DNA of 64,000 nucleotides from Papaver somniferum (lineage: Eukaryota > Streptophyta > Magnoliopsida > Ranunculales > Papaveraceae): positions 115,547,120 through 115,611,119 of the forward strand of contig NC_039362.1 of assembly GCF_003573695.1 (NCBI RefSeq). The letters are read 5' to 3'. The first letter of the stretch is position 1, and every line of letters starts with the position of its first letter. The notes under the pieces are model-generated. The model worked only from the letters and a program-made list of their open reading frames with translations, made no database searches and was not told where the DNA came from. Of the stretch, positions 20,154 to 30,884 are shown piece by piece. The translations under genes were made by a program, and so were the position numbers.

Positions 20154-20689
20154 ACACTAAAAAGAATTCAAAAAGAAATTAAAAAAAAAAAATCCTAACA
20201 GGAAGGTTCTAGCAATCACACAGCAGGCTGACTCGACTTTACCACAGCAAACCTAAAGATTTCTAGCAAACAACAAGCATGATGGCTCCACTTAGATTGT
20301 TTCTAGACCAGCTTCTAATCCTTCGAAAGGGAATTCGTTACAATTTAAGCAAACCCCTCTGGAATCAATCTGAGTTAAAGCAAGTTGAATCGAGGCGAGG
20401 GAAGCTCAGTGGATCTTTGATACCCAAACCTCACCGATCCTATGCGGCGCAGTCACGCATTCAACTCGCAGAAACCGTCAAGAACTTCGAGGTGTGCTTA
20501 AAATAGTAACCAATATTTTTCGAATGATTGTCCTGTTAAGCTCGATACCCTATAGGTCTCTTTCTATTCCAAATTTTAGGCTTAGGTTCGCTTTAGGTTT
20601 CGTTTTCCTAAACTGGTTCCCATTAGCTTTTTGTCGCTCAAAATTATCTAAAGTACATAAAAAAATCGAAACTTTTAAAATTTCAGAAG

Positions 20690-21185
20690 AACTTACGGTT
20701 GGAATTTAGCTCGTCACCAACCGTAACTTGCAGTAACGGTTCCAAAAGTATCGAATACCAACCGTAACTGGTTCAATTTGGGAAAAACCCAATCGTAATA
20801 CCAGTTACGGTTGGTAGAATGACAACACATAGCAACCGTAACAAATTACGGTTGGTAACTAATGAATCGAGATCAACTGTAACTTACCTACGGTTGGTAA
20901 GGTTATTTGAGTTACAAGTCGTAACTCAAATACGGTTGATAACAATGATGCAATTACAAACCGTGAAAAAAAATTGCAACATCCAGAACAACTTACGGTT
21001 CGTAACTTAAGTAACGAGACCAACCGTAAGTAACTTACGGTTGCAAAAAAAATTCGTAACTGAACATTTTATCTCAAAATCAAGAACTTACGGTTGGTAT
21101 TTGAGTTAAATGAACCGTAACATCAACCAAATCTACAGTTACGGTTCCAATTGGAGTTATTACCAACCGTAACTCACATGCAACA
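20690..21185. repeat. Interspersed TTACGGTTGGT/ACCAACCGTAA motifs
   Basis: The 10-11 bp motif and its variants occur roughly twenty times in both orientations in under 500 bp, and again in the right copy at 28,085-28,567. No ORF is supported. Density and alternating orientation mirror the ATTCGG motifs of MULE-1. Confidence 0.75.
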
Positions 21186-22395
21186 CAGAAATTTCAATTT
21201 CAATTTTGATCCAAAACCCTAATTTTTGATACAAAACTAACTTAAATCAAACACAATAAACTAAATCCTAACTGTGTCTTTTCGAAATATAGTTTTCAAT
21301 CAACGATTATCAATTTTTTAAATCACTGATTAATCAAGGACGATGAAAATTTCAATTTTAATGGAGGAGGAAAAGAGAAGAGAAGATGAAAAAATCAAAA
21401 AAAAACTGTTTTGATTTTTCTGATTCCATTAGGTTAAAAATAGAAGAGGGTAATATAGTCAATTTACATCCCCTATAGGACACCTCCTAACCAATAAGAG
21501 GGACATTGCTATCACACTTGCCGCCCCTCCAATGGAACATTCCGCCCCTTTAACAGAATTGTTTAAGAGAGGGGCACACACTGGATACTAACTTTGGTCA
21601 AGTATCAAAGACCTTTTGAATTTTGCTGACTTCCAAATGACCTTTGAAACGAAGGTCAACATTACTAATCGATGCTACATCAACTAGTATCAAAGCCCTC
21701 TCAAAGACACAAGTCCATGATGGTTTATCAAAAGTGATTGTAGTTGAAGTGGTAAAACGGATTCGTATCAGACTTGTGAAGAAAACAATTTTTCTAGATT
21801 TAAATTAAACACGCAAATAAATAAAATAGTTCAAACCTTTAGAGAAAAATACCAAGACTTGGATTCCACCATTGATCCATTATTTGATAAATTCTAATAA
21901 TTAATATTCATGCAATTTTTCTTTTAGAGTGATTCTAATATTATGCCTTTTGTAGATTTTTGAAGTAATAAATGTAAACACCAAGCATGAAACATCAAGA
22001 GTCTTAAACTAAGCATGCTCCATCAAAATGAATCACAATTATTCAATAAAAATCAATTTTCCAATAAAAATTCCATGCAAATAATCATGTAATAATATTG
22101 CAAATAAATAATAAAGTTAGAATTATACCATAAATAAGGACCAATGGCTTCCTCCGTCGCCTTGGCTAAGGGGTTTAGCTCCTCATCCCAAAAACACACT
22201 CACAAGATAAATTCATGGCTAAAATAGGTGTTTTTATTGATGTATAAGATGAAACAGGAAATTGTAACGCTGTGAAAGTGTTACAGCGTCACCGTTACAA
22301 AGGGGTCACTGTTACAAAAGAGTATGGTAATTTAAGACTGTTGTAAACGATAACTATCTACTGCTGTGAAACAACAACAGTGATATTGAAAATAA

Positions 22396-22449
22396 GTCTG
22401 CTGAAGAACGACGGACTCTGCGAGTCTGTTCTTCGTGTTCTTCAGAAGC
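22396..22449. repeat. Hairpin in the LTR
   Basis: CTGAAGAACGACGGACTC is followed after TGC by GAGTCTG and TTCTTCGTGTTCTTCAG, an imperfect inverted repeat that could form a stem of about 20 pairs. It is retained in the other copy (about 29,795-29,846). It lies downstream of the TATA box, so it may be in the transcript leader. Confidence 0.55.
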
Positions 22450-22560
22450 TTTAATGGCAGCAGCAGCGCTGTCTCCTCTATAATTGCTTCTCATAGGCTC
22501 TCATCGACTCTAAACTCTCTCCTCAGGTTTTCCAAACTTTTCTTTGATGTAAACCAACAC

Positions 22561-22567
22561 TTATATA
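22561..22567 (-). promoter_or_regulatory. TATA box, left LTR copy
   Basis: The minus strand reads GGGCTATATAAGTG about 800 bp from the LTR start; the right copy keeps it at 29,958-29,964. Confidence 0.5.
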
Positions 22568-23359
22568 GCCCAACAGATCCATAAATCTCGACTAAATATG
22601 CGATTATTCTTTTTCTTCTTCTCATGCAGTTGAAACGATAATCGCTTCTGTTGAGCTTTTTCACGTGCTGTTGGCTATAAAATAGCTACCAAACTCTTCC
22701 ATCATCTTGAATAGGACCATGTACATGTTAATCCAGCGTCACAGTCCTCCAGAAATCTCTCAAAAATATTCTAAAAACCCAACAGAGAACACGTCTCTCT
22801 GTTGGAAACTTTGAAACCCTCTCTCGGCCATTCCATCCCAATTGGTTGGTTCCAATCGATTGTACTAGGCCTGTTTAGTCCATCCAAGTCCAGCCCAACT
22901 GATTTCGGCGATTGAATCTCGTTAAAACTCCATCAAAATTCGATTATCAATCTGCCAGTGAACTTCCCGCCAATTTTCCAATTCAAAACGTGAAGAAGGT
23001 GGGTGCCCTTATCTTGTGTTGTTCTCCCTTTAGCAGCTGCCTGGAAATAGGTCACCCCTTAGTAATTAGGTTACCCCTTATCCAAAATCGAGGGTCCGTA
23101 TAGTGATTTCTCTGGGACATTTTCCGCACTTTTTTCGGGGTTCCTCCGGGATATTCCTGGGGTACTTCCGGTACAATTCTGGGGCGCTTCCGGCACGTTA
23201 TCAACGGAGGTCCAAATGCCGCATTTTTAGCCAATTTCGCCACAAAGCCTTATTCTTCCAAAAACACCTACAAATAAATAAAATAACCAAATAAGTACGA
23301 TATCGAGCACTAACAATATATACAAATGAGTTATATTAGACACATAAATGCGACTATCA

Positions 23360-23376
23360 AATACCCCCAAACTTAT
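23360..23376 (-). promoter_or_regulatory. Polypurine tract of the Athila-like composite
   Basis: The minus strand reads AATAAGTTTGGGGGTAT immediately before the LTR start TGATAGTCGC. The same GTTTGGGGGTAT layout recurs at 32,750 and 52,427. Confidence 0.8.
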
Positions 23377-24640
23377 TATTTGCTAGTCCTCGAGCAAATC
23401 TAATCTAAAATAAAATGACTACACTTAGCACGTGCAGTAAGCCGTTAAACCACTAGGTGGCCCTAGTGGCGGAGTGTTGTCTCCGGAGGGTCTACCAGAG
23501 GTGTACCCACAAAACCTTAATACTCCAGAGCTTAGCTATCTACGCAGAACCTTGGAAGGCACTAAAGAATCTCCTTGGTTGGCATACTTATTGACTACAG
23601 GAAGAAGTACCTTGATGCGAAATTCCAATTGATGTACACGAGTTTGCACTCAAGCATACTAAAATTCATATAAAGTGACAGAGCTCTACTCAGATAGTTG
23701 CACTATGGACATCATATTCGGAGTCAAACTAATCACATGGAAAGATTAAGAAGATGGATATAGAAAAACATAGATGGTTTTGATGTTTACTAAGTGAACG
23801 ACGTTTCCCATATCTGTCTGAAGGCCTCTGCCAAAATGAACCTATCCTAATGGATTGAGATACTAGTCTGACTAATATCAACACACTGGCATATACAAGG
23901 GTACCAGTGGTCGATAACCTAACTCTAGGTCAACACAACTGGCATATACAAGGGTACCAGTGGTCGACTTTATTGAATTTATTCCTTTTGGTCAAATGGT
24001 CTGGTCTCAATTTTTTTTTTTTTTTTTTTTGATAACTACCATTTTTTTTCATCTTTTTTTTTTCATCTCTTTTTCTTTTTCAACTTTTTTTTTTTTCATG
24101 GTATTTCAATCACTCTAATTCACCATAGCATTGGTAACAATTTGAATCGTGGGCCCCACCTATCACTTAGAGAAACATAGTTTAAAAACAAAATAAAATA
24201 AAAATAGAAGTGAAAAGGACTCAACGAGATATGGTGAAACTATCATGTTATTTCTAACACCTGAGCTCTGTGCTTTTATGAATAGACTCTTCTAGATGTT
24301 TCCATCTAATCAGATTGGTTCTTCAACTCCTACAACCAAAATGCTTCCATCCAGTTAGATTAGTTAGTGCAATCCTCAATAGGCATAATTTCTAAGCTCT
24401 GGAGTTTATTTATTGCAACTAAAAGCCAAAAAGTGTTTCTTCCCCACCCCAAAACTTAAATCTAACATTGTCCTCAATGTTTATACTTATGAAATTAAAG
24501 CACATACAAGGAGAAAATGTTACCACTGGAGGGAAAAGAAATAAGGAAGAATATTACCGTATCACAAGAACGCGGGAGCCTCCCAGTAAATGCTAAATTT
24601 ATAGTCATTAGCTAGACATCAAATACCTCAAAAAGAATTT
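23377..24640 (-). other. 3-prime non-coding internal region of the composite
   Basis: No ORF with recognisable content. It holds a short tandem duplication of CTGGCATATACAAGGGTACC (about 23,887-23,970), T-rich low-complexity runs (about 24,008-24,098), and no RT, RNase H or integrase motif. This region stands where pol should be in an autonomous Athila element. Confidence 0.6.
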
Positions 24641-25711
24641 TCACCTTCCAAAGTCGTATACCAATAGTCGAAACAATTGTGGGTCCATAAGACCAAATAG
24701 AACTGCCACTAATAGGAGACAAATAGTCAAGAACAGAAAAATGAGCAGAAAGAGCACAACCTGATCTAAAGTTTCTCGCAAGACAATTGGATTTATCTGG
24801 AGTGCCCAATTGGGATTCATATGAGTGTCTCGGAAAACATATTCATCCGAAAAACGTGCCTCTAACATATGGATTTTCTCCTGGACAGTATCAGGAGGAT
24901 CGGGTTGTGGAGTCTGAATAGACTCAGGGAATAGCTCACTAGGCTCGAGTCCCAAGTTAGGGACTTCTAATGGGGATACTTGACTATCACAAGAATCATT
25001 ACTACCTCCAAACATAGGGTTTTCACTACTCTCAGTCAAACCTTTAATTATTGCTTGGATTTCCGAATCTTCGGAGTCCTTGAAATGCTCAAGAGCTTCT
25101 TGTAGTTCTACAGTAGGTTCACCTATCTGTCTTAGTAAGATTGTCTCATCAAATGCATCCACACAATCATTAAATAAAGTGTCATCCCAATTATCCTGAA
25201 TTTGAACTAAAGTGCTAATCATATTCACTTCCTCTAAATCATTGGAAGGTTGTCTAGTAACATTAAAAACATTCAGTTCAGTGGTCATATTACCAAAGGA
25301 TATGTTCATGAGTCCAGTCCTACAATTGATGATAGCATTAGATGTGGCTAAGAATGGGCGACCTAAAATCACCGGGACGTGAGCACTTGGGTCCTGAACT
25401 GGCTGGGTGTCTAGAACAACAAAATCAACTGGATAAACAAACTTATCAACCTCAATTAGAACATCCTCTATGACACCACGAGGGACTTTGACAGACCTAT
25501 CAGCTAATTGTAGTGTCATGTTGGTCAGTTTCAGCTTACCAAGACCTAGCTGGGTGTATACATGATACGGGAGTAAGTTAACACTAGCTCCTAAGTCAAG
25601 TAATGCCTTATCGACCATGTGATTACCAATTGCACAAGATATGGTAGGGCATCCAGGGTCCTTGTACTTAGGGAGTGTTTGGTTCAGAAGAATTGAACTT
25701 ACTTGACCAGC
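24641..25711 (-). CDS. Athila-type protease region with a hydrophobic C-terminal tail
   Basis: The frame opens after the gag stop (25,712-25,714) and its first ATG is at 25,618. It encodes a retropepsin-like domain with the active-site sequence ALLDLGASVNLLPY (DLGAS instead of the commoner DTG/DSG), followed by LADRSVKVPRGVIEDV and PVILGRPFLATSNAIINC, all typical of Athila polyproteins, where it would cleave Gag-Pol. After residue ~150 from the ATG it becomes acidic linker. It ends with about 25 hydrophobic residues (LFLLIFLFLTICLLLVAVLF, about 288-307), then MDPQLFRLLVYDFGR. RT should follow the protease but does not. The tail may be the end of a former env-like ORF joined by deletion (inference). 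Confidence 0.75.
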   Translation of the reverse strand, partial: AGQVSSILLNQTLPKYKDPGCPTISCAIGNHMVDKALLDLGASVNLLPYHVYTQLGLGKLKLTNMTLQLADRSVKVPRGVIEDVLIEVDKFVYPVDFVVLDTQPVQDPSAHVPVILGRPFLATSNAIINCRTGLMNISFGNMTTELNVFNVTRQPSNDLEEVNMISTLVQIQDNWDDTLFNDCVDAFDETILLRQIGEPTVELQEALEHFKDSEDSEIQAIIKGLTESSENPMFGGSNDSCDSQVSPLEVPNLGLEPSELFPESIQTPQPDPPDTVQEKIHMLEARFSDEYVFRDTHMNPNWALQINPIVLRETLDQVVLFLLIFLFLTICLLLVAVLFGLMDPQLFRLLVYDFGR

Positions 25712-27565
25712 TCAAAAGGCTTTCTTATGGACATTAAGCTTACGTTTTCGTGTACAAAGATCCTTAAGGAACTTGGAATAAGATGGTAGTTGCCTAATTG
25801 CTTCTAGTAACGGAAGGTTTATGGTAACTTTCTTAAAAACCTCCATTATGTCATTAAAGTTTGATTCATTTTTTGTTGGTGCCAATAACCGGGGAAATGG
25901 GGCTCTGGGGACAAAACCAGGCTCAACAGGACCCTCATTGGTCTCTTTAGAGACCCTATCATTCTCCTCATTTTCTGGCTCATAAGGGTGAACTACAGCA
26001 TGTTCAATTTCAGGTATGTCGACCTTATTATCAACTTTCTTTCCACTCCTAAGGGTCGTGACAGCATTCACATGATTGTACGATTTCTCTCCTCTAGGGT
26101 TAGGATCAGTATGACTAGGGAACCTTCCATCTTCTCTCTCACTTATAAACTTAGCTATTTGTCCTACTTGAAGTTCTAACTTGGCAAGACTCTGGGAAGT
26201 ATTCTTCAATTCCTGCCTAGTTTCTTGTTGAAAGCTCATGTGGTTCTTTGATAGCATGTCATGGTTACTTACTAACATAGTGATGGCTTCCTCTAAGGTA
26301 GAGATCTTTTTCTCGGAAGTGTTCTGAAACTGGGTTTGACCTGAAGAGTTCTTAAAACCAAAACCTGGGGGAGGCTGAGAATTGCTAGACTGGCCTTGAC
26401 TCTGGCCCTTAGACCAAGAGAAATTAGGATGGTTTCTCCAACCAGGGTTGTAGGTTTCTGAGTATGGGTCAAACTTCTGACGGTTCTCAAACCTAACATT
26501 GTTATAGACAGCATGGGCTTGTTCTTCACTAACCTGACCTTCCCATAATGAATTATCGGGCTCTATTCCACAACTAGATACTTGAGAGGCTCTATTAGGT
26601 TCAACAAGGGACCTATTTTTAGTCTGACCCATTTCTAAAGATTCTAACCTTCTGGATAAAGCAGCAAACTTAGCATCTGACGCAAAACTCGTATCTACCA
26701 TATTGGTGCTACTTCTATTGACCAAGAGTCTTTTAGGGGGTTCAACACAAGATTCCCACTGTTGGGATTTTTCAGCGATAGCTCCTAAGAAGGTAAAAGC
26801 ATCATCAGCATTTTTACTAGTGAACTCACCAGCGCACATAGATTCAACCATGGCTTTGGTCGAATAGTCTAAACCATCATAAATAATCTGTACAAGTTTC
26901 ATATTATCAAATCCATGGTGAGGACACTGAGATAGGAGATCATTGAATCGCTCTAAAAACCTATAAAGAGACTCTCCCTCTTGTTGCACACTAGCACTAA
27001 TTTTCTGCCTAACAGCTGCAGTTTTATGCTTAGGGTAGAATTTCATATAGAAGGCAGCGATAAGTTCCTGCCATGTTTCTATGGATTCAGACGATAGGTT
27101 GTTAAGCCAGGTCTTGGCTTTATCTCTCAAGGAAAAGGGAAACATTTTAAGTTTCAAGACTTCATCAGTAAGGTATTTTATTCTAATTGTCCCACAGATT
27201 TCCTCAAAGTCCCTAATATGGAAATAAGGGTTCTCATCATCTTTTCCTAAGAATATAGGGATCATCTGAAGAATACTAGGTTTTATCTCAAAATTAGCCG
27301 TAGTGGCTGGCAATTTAATGCATGAAGCTTGGTTGGTCCTAGTTGGGAACATGTAATCTTTCAAAGTTGCCATCGCTGGCACAACAGAAGTACTAGGGGT
27401 ACTTTTATCACTCAGAGATAAATTCTCAAAACTGAAGTTTCCAAAAACAGGGCTCTCAAAAGAAGAGTCTTCGAGCTCCCTACTTAAATCAGAAGAACTA
27501 CTAGGTTTTTCGCTAATCAATCGACCTAGAGTATCTCTTTTCCAAGCCCTAACAAAATCGGGCAT
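25712..27565 (-). CDS. Athila-type Gag, 617 residues, intact
   Basis: ATG 27,565 starts MPDFVRAWKRDTLGR. Residues about 110-240 are the retrotransposon Gag (capsid-like) domain: ENPYFHIRDFEEICG, MFPFSLRDKAKTWLNNL (141-157), GESLYRFLERF and CPHHGF (214-219). A Gln/Pro/Ser/Gly-rich linker follows, then a heptad-patterned segment (about 420-470), and a C-terminal EAIRQLPSYSKFLKDLC region that precedes protease in this family. No zinc knuckle is visible. It would form the particle around element RNA. The reading frame has no stops, then ends at one TGA exactly where the related element (60,089-59,145) has a Leu codon and continues into protease. The high-coordinate 5-prime flank lacks a primer site. 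Confidence 0.85.
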   Translation of the reverse strand: MPDFVRAWKRDTLGRLISEKPSSSSDLSRELEDSSFESPVFGNFSFENLSLSDKSTPSTSVVPAMATLKDYMFPTRTNQASCIKLPATTANFEIKPSILQMIPIFLGKDDENPYFHIRDFEEICGTIRIKYLTDEVLKLKMFPFSLRDKAKTWLNNLSSESIETWQELIAAFYMKFYPKHKTAAVRQKISASVQQEGESLYRFLERFNDLLSQCPHHGFDNMKLVQIIYDGLDYSTKAMVESMCAGEFTSKNADDAFTFLGAIAEKSQQWESCVEPPKRLLVNRSSTNMVDTSFASDAKFAALSRRLESLEMGQTKNRSLVEPNRASQVSSCGIEPDNSLWEGQVSEEQAHAVYNNVRFENRQKFDPYSETYNPGWRNHPNFSWSKGQSQGQSSNSQPPPGFGFKNSSGQTQFQNTSEKKISTLEEAITMLVSNHDMLSKNHMSFQQETRQELKNTSQSLAKLELQVGQIAKFISEREDGRFPSHTDPNPRGEKSYNHVNAVTTLRSGKKVDNKVDIPEIEHAVVHPYEPENEENDRVSKETNEGPVEPGFVPRAPFPRLLAPTKNESNFNDIMEVFKKVTINLPLLEAIRQLPSYSKFLKDLCTRKRKLNVHKKAF

Positions 27566-28976
27566 ACACTAAAAAGAATTCAAAAAGAAATTAAAAAAAA
27601 AAATCCTAACAGGAAGGTTCTAGCAATCACACAGCAGGATGACTCGACTTTACCACAGCAAACCTAAAGATTTCTAGCAAACAACAAGCATGATTTCTAG
27701 ACCAGCTTCTAATCCTTCGAAAGGGAATTCGTTACAATTTAAGCAAACCCCTCTGGAATCAATCCGAGTTAAAGCAAGTTGAATCGAGGCGAGGGAAGCT
27801 CAGTGGATCTTTGATACCCAAACCTCACCGATCCTATGCGGCGCAGTCACGCATTCAACTCGCAGAAACCGTCAAGAACTTCGAGGTGTGCTTAAAATAG
27901 TAACCAATATTTTTCGAATGATTGTCCTGTTAAGCTCGATACCCTATAGGTCTCTTTCTATTCCAAATTTTAGGCTTAGGTTCGCTTTAGGTTTCGTTTT
28001 CCTAAACTGGTTCCCATTAGCTTTTTGTCGCTCAAAATTATCTAAAGTACATAAAAAAATCGAAACTTTTAAAATTTCAGAAGAACTTACGGTTGGAATT
28101 TAGCTCGTCACCAACCGTAACTTGCAGTAACGGTTCCAAAAATATCGAATACCAACCGTAACTGGTTCAATTTGGGAAAAACCCAATCGTAATACCAGTT
28201 ACGGTTGGTAGAATGACAACACATAGCAACCGTAACAAATTACGGTTGGTAACTAATGAATCGATATCAACTGTAACTTACCTACGGTTGGTAAGGTTAT
28301 TTGAGTTACAAGTCGTAACTCAAATACGGTTGATAACAATGATGCAATTACAAACCGTGAAAAAAAATTGCAACATCCAGAACAACTTACGGTTCGTAAC
28401 TTAAGTAACGAGACCAACCGTAAGTAACTTACGGTTGCAAAAAAAATTCGTAACTGAACATTTTATCTCAAAATCAAGAACTTACGGTTGGTATTTGAGT
28501 TAAATGAACCGTAACATCAACCAAATCTACAGTTACGGTTCCAATTGGAGTTATTACCAACCGTAACTCACATGCAACACAGAAATTTCAATTTCAATTT
28601 TGATCCAAAACCCTAATTTTTGATACAAAACTAACTTAAATCAAACACAATAAACTAAATCCTAACTGTGTCTTTTCGAAATATAGTTTTCAATCAACGA
28701 TTATCAATTTTTTAAATCACTGATTAATCAAGGACGATGAAAATTTCAATTTTAATGGAGGAGGAAAAGAGAAGAGAAGATGAAAAAAATCAAAAAAAAA
28801 CTGTTTTGATTTTTCTGATTCCATTAGGTTAAAAATAGAAGAGGGTAATATAGTCAATTTACGCCCCCTATAGGACACCTCCTAACCAATAAGAGGGACA
28901 TTGCTATCACACTTGCCGCCCCTCCAATGGAACATTCCGCCCCTTTAACAGAATTGTTTAAGAGAGGAGCACACAC
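27566..28976 (-). other. Gag leader followed by the right half of MULE-2
   Basis: About 27,566-27,890 is the leader before gag. From about 27,900 to 28,976 the sequence equals 20,507-21,569: ACCAACCGTAA motifs and the right TIR ending at TTCCGCCCCTTTAACAG. No left TIR, LTR end or primer site is found here, so the 5-prime end of this copy has lost them. Confidence 0.7.
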
Positions 28977-30755
28977 TGGATACTAACTTTGGTCAAGTAT
29001 CAAAGACCTTTTGAATTTTGCTGACTTACAAATGACCTTTGAAACGAAGGTCAACATTACTAATCGATGTTACATCAACTAGTATCAAAGACCCTCTCAA
29101 AGACACAAGTCCATGATGGTTTTATCAAAAGTGATTGTAGTTGAAGTGGTAAAACGGATTCGTATCAGACTTGTGAAGAAAACAATATTTCTAGATTTAA
29201 ATTAAACACGCAAATAAATAAAATAGTTCAAACCTTTAGAGAAAAACACCAAGACTTGGATTCCACCATTGATCCATTATTTGATAAATTCTAATAATTA
29301 ATATTCATGCAATTTTTCTTTTAGAGTGATTCTAATATTATGCCTTTTGTAGATTTTTGAAGTAATAAATGTAAACACCAAGCATGAAACATCAAGAGTC
29401 TTAAACTAAGCATGCTCCATCAAAATGAATCACAATTATTCAATAAAAATCAATTTTCCAATAAAAATTCCATGCAAATAATCATGTGATAATATTGCAA
29501 ATAAATAATAAAGTTAGAATTATACCATAAATAAGGACCAATGGCTTCCTCCGTCGCCTTGGCTAAGGGGTTTAGCTCCTCATCCCAAAAACACACTCAC
29601 AAGATAAATTCATGGCTAAAATAGGTGTTTTTATTGATGTATAAGATGAAACAGGAAATTGTAACGCTGTGAAAGTGTTACAGCATCACCGTTACAAAGG
29701 GGTCACTGTTACAAAAGAGTATGGTAATTTAAGACTGCTGTAAACGATAACTATCTACTGTTGTGAAACAACAACAGTGGTATTGAAAATAAGTCTGCTG
29801 AAGAACGACGGACTCTGCGAGTCTGTTCTTCGTGTTCTTCAGAAGCTTTAATGGCATCAGCAGCGCTGTCTCCTCTATAATTGCTTCTCCTAGGCTCTCA
29901 TCGACTCTAAACTCTCTCCTCAGGTTTTCCAAACTTTTCTTTGATGTAAACCAACACTTATATAGCCCAACAGATCCATAAATCTCGACTAAATATGCGA
30001 TTATTCTTTTTCTTCTTCTCATGCAGTTGAAATGATAATCGCTTCTGTTGAACTTTTTCACGTGCTGTTGGCTATAAAATAGCTACCAAACTCTTCCATC
30101 ATCTTGAATAGGACCATGTACATGTTAATCCAGCGTCAAAGTCCTCCAGAAATCTCTCAAAAATATTCTAAAAACCCAACAGAGAACACGTCTCTCTGTT
30201 GGAAACTTTGAAACCCTCTCTCGGCCATTCCAGCCCAATTGGTTGGTTCCAATCGATTGTACTAGGCCTGTTTAGTCCATCCAAGTCCAGCCCAACTGAT
30301 TTCGGCGATTGAATCTCGTTAAAACTCCATCAAAATTCGATTATCAATCTGCCAGTGAACTTCCCGCCAATTTTCCAATTCAAAACGTAAAGAAGGTGGG
30401 TGCCCTTATCTTGTGTTGTTCTCCCTTTAAAGCTGCCTGTAAATAGGTCACCCCTTAGTAATTAGGTTACCCCTTATCCAAAATCGAGGGTCCGTATAGT
30501 GATTTCTCTGGGACATTTTCCGCACTTTTTTCGGGGTTCCTCCGGGATATTCCTGGGGTACTTCCGGTACAATTCTGGGGCGCTTCCGGCACGTTATCAA
30601 CGGAGGTCCAAATGCCGCATTTTTAGCCAATTTCGCCACAAAGCCTTATTCTTCCAAAAACACCTACAAATAAATAAAATAACCAAATAAGTACGATATC
30701 GAGCACTAACAATATATACAAATGAGCTATATTAGACACATAAATGCGTCTATCA
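28977..30755 (-). repeat. LTR part, right copy (Athila-like composite)
   Basis: The minus strand begins TGATAGACGCATTTATGTG at 30,755, preceded by non-element DNA (TGGAC) instead of a polypurine tract, so this is the upstream LTR. It keeps the TATA box at 29,958-29,964 and the hairpin. Confidence 0.7.
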
Positions 30756-30783
30756 GTCCATTAATAGTATTTTTCTCAGTTTT

Positions 30784-30879
30784 GCTACCCACACAACGTT
30801 GTGTACACCGAGAGAGGATCCAACGACAGAGTGGTCATCCTCTCTATATTAGAATAGGGATGGGCAGAAATGGATCCCA
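30784..30879. mobile_element. Left part of a small palindromic MITE-like target
   Basis: CCACACAACGTTGTGTACACC here and CGGTACACACAACGTTGTGT at about 39,389-39,408 are inverted relatives. If the 8.5-kb element between them is removed, they lie about 100 bp apart. The ACACAACGTTGTGT core is itself a perfect palindrome. Confidence 0.45.
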
Positions 30880-30884
30880 CCCCT
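30880..30884. repeat. Target-site duplication CCCCT, left
   Basis: Direct 5-bp copy of 39,375-39,379, adjoining the LTR end TGGTAGGC. Confidence 0.85.

Larger units (their letters stand above)
19074..21569. mobile_element. Mutator-like TIR element enclosing a retrotransposon gag fragment (MULE-2)
   Basis: Left end: TTAAGAGCAATCTTG then GTTAAAGGGGCGGCATGATC and AGGGGCGGCAA. Right end, inverted: GTTAAAGGGGCGGAATGTTC and GAGGGGCGGCAA. Between the TIRs lie, from left, about 350 bp of element sequence, a minus-strand Athila gag N-terminus plus its 5-prime leader (about 19,443-20,500), and a right half with repeated ACCAACCGTAA motifs. The phrase GGTTCCCATTAGCTTT occurs at both edges of the inserted part (19,430 and 20,619), suggesting the original element was near 1.3 kb. 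No transposase is encoded. Class assignment is by TIR style and motif layout resembling MULE-1. Confidence 0.65.
19441..23359. repeat. Left copy of a 3.9-kb direct repeat
   Basis: Matches 26,852-30,755 nearly base for base: gag N-terminus, leader, right half of MULE-2 and LTR. Visible differences are scattered substitutions and one ~17-bp insert near 20,282-20,298. Because gag and leader are included, the repeat is larger than an LTR pair. Confidence 0.9.
21570..23359 (-). repeat. LTR part, left copy (Athila-like composite)
   Basis: The minus strand begins TGATAGTCGCATTTATGTG at 23,359, directly after the polypurine tract, so this is a downstream LTR. A TATATAA box lies at 22,561-22,567. MULE-2 interrupts it on the U5 side; the true LTR end is not visible. 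Confidence 0.7.
19441..30755 (-). mobile_element. Athila-like gag-protease composite without pol
   Basis: In minus orientation: LTR (30,755), right half of MULE-2 (to about 27,900), leader, gag (27,565-25,712), protease ORF (to 24,641), non-coding region, polypurine tract, LTR (23,359), MULE-2 with gag fragment. The primer site TGGCGCC expected between LTR and gag is absent in both copies. RT, RNase H and integrase are missing. The outer LTR edge at 30,755 is clean; the low-coordinate limit is not. The element as it stands should not be able to retrotranspose by itself. Confidence 0.7.
26852..30755. repeat. Right copy of the 3.9-kb direct repeat
   Basis: Partner of 19,441-23,359. Here the gag continues to full length instead of meeting MULE-2 sequence, and the left TIR of MULE-2 is absent. 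Confidence 0.9.

Noticed and set aside
23052..23294. Overlapping ORFs on opposite strands, repeated at 30,448-30,690
   Set aside because: Both copies are in LTR U3 sequence and are identical because the LTRs are. No coding evidence.
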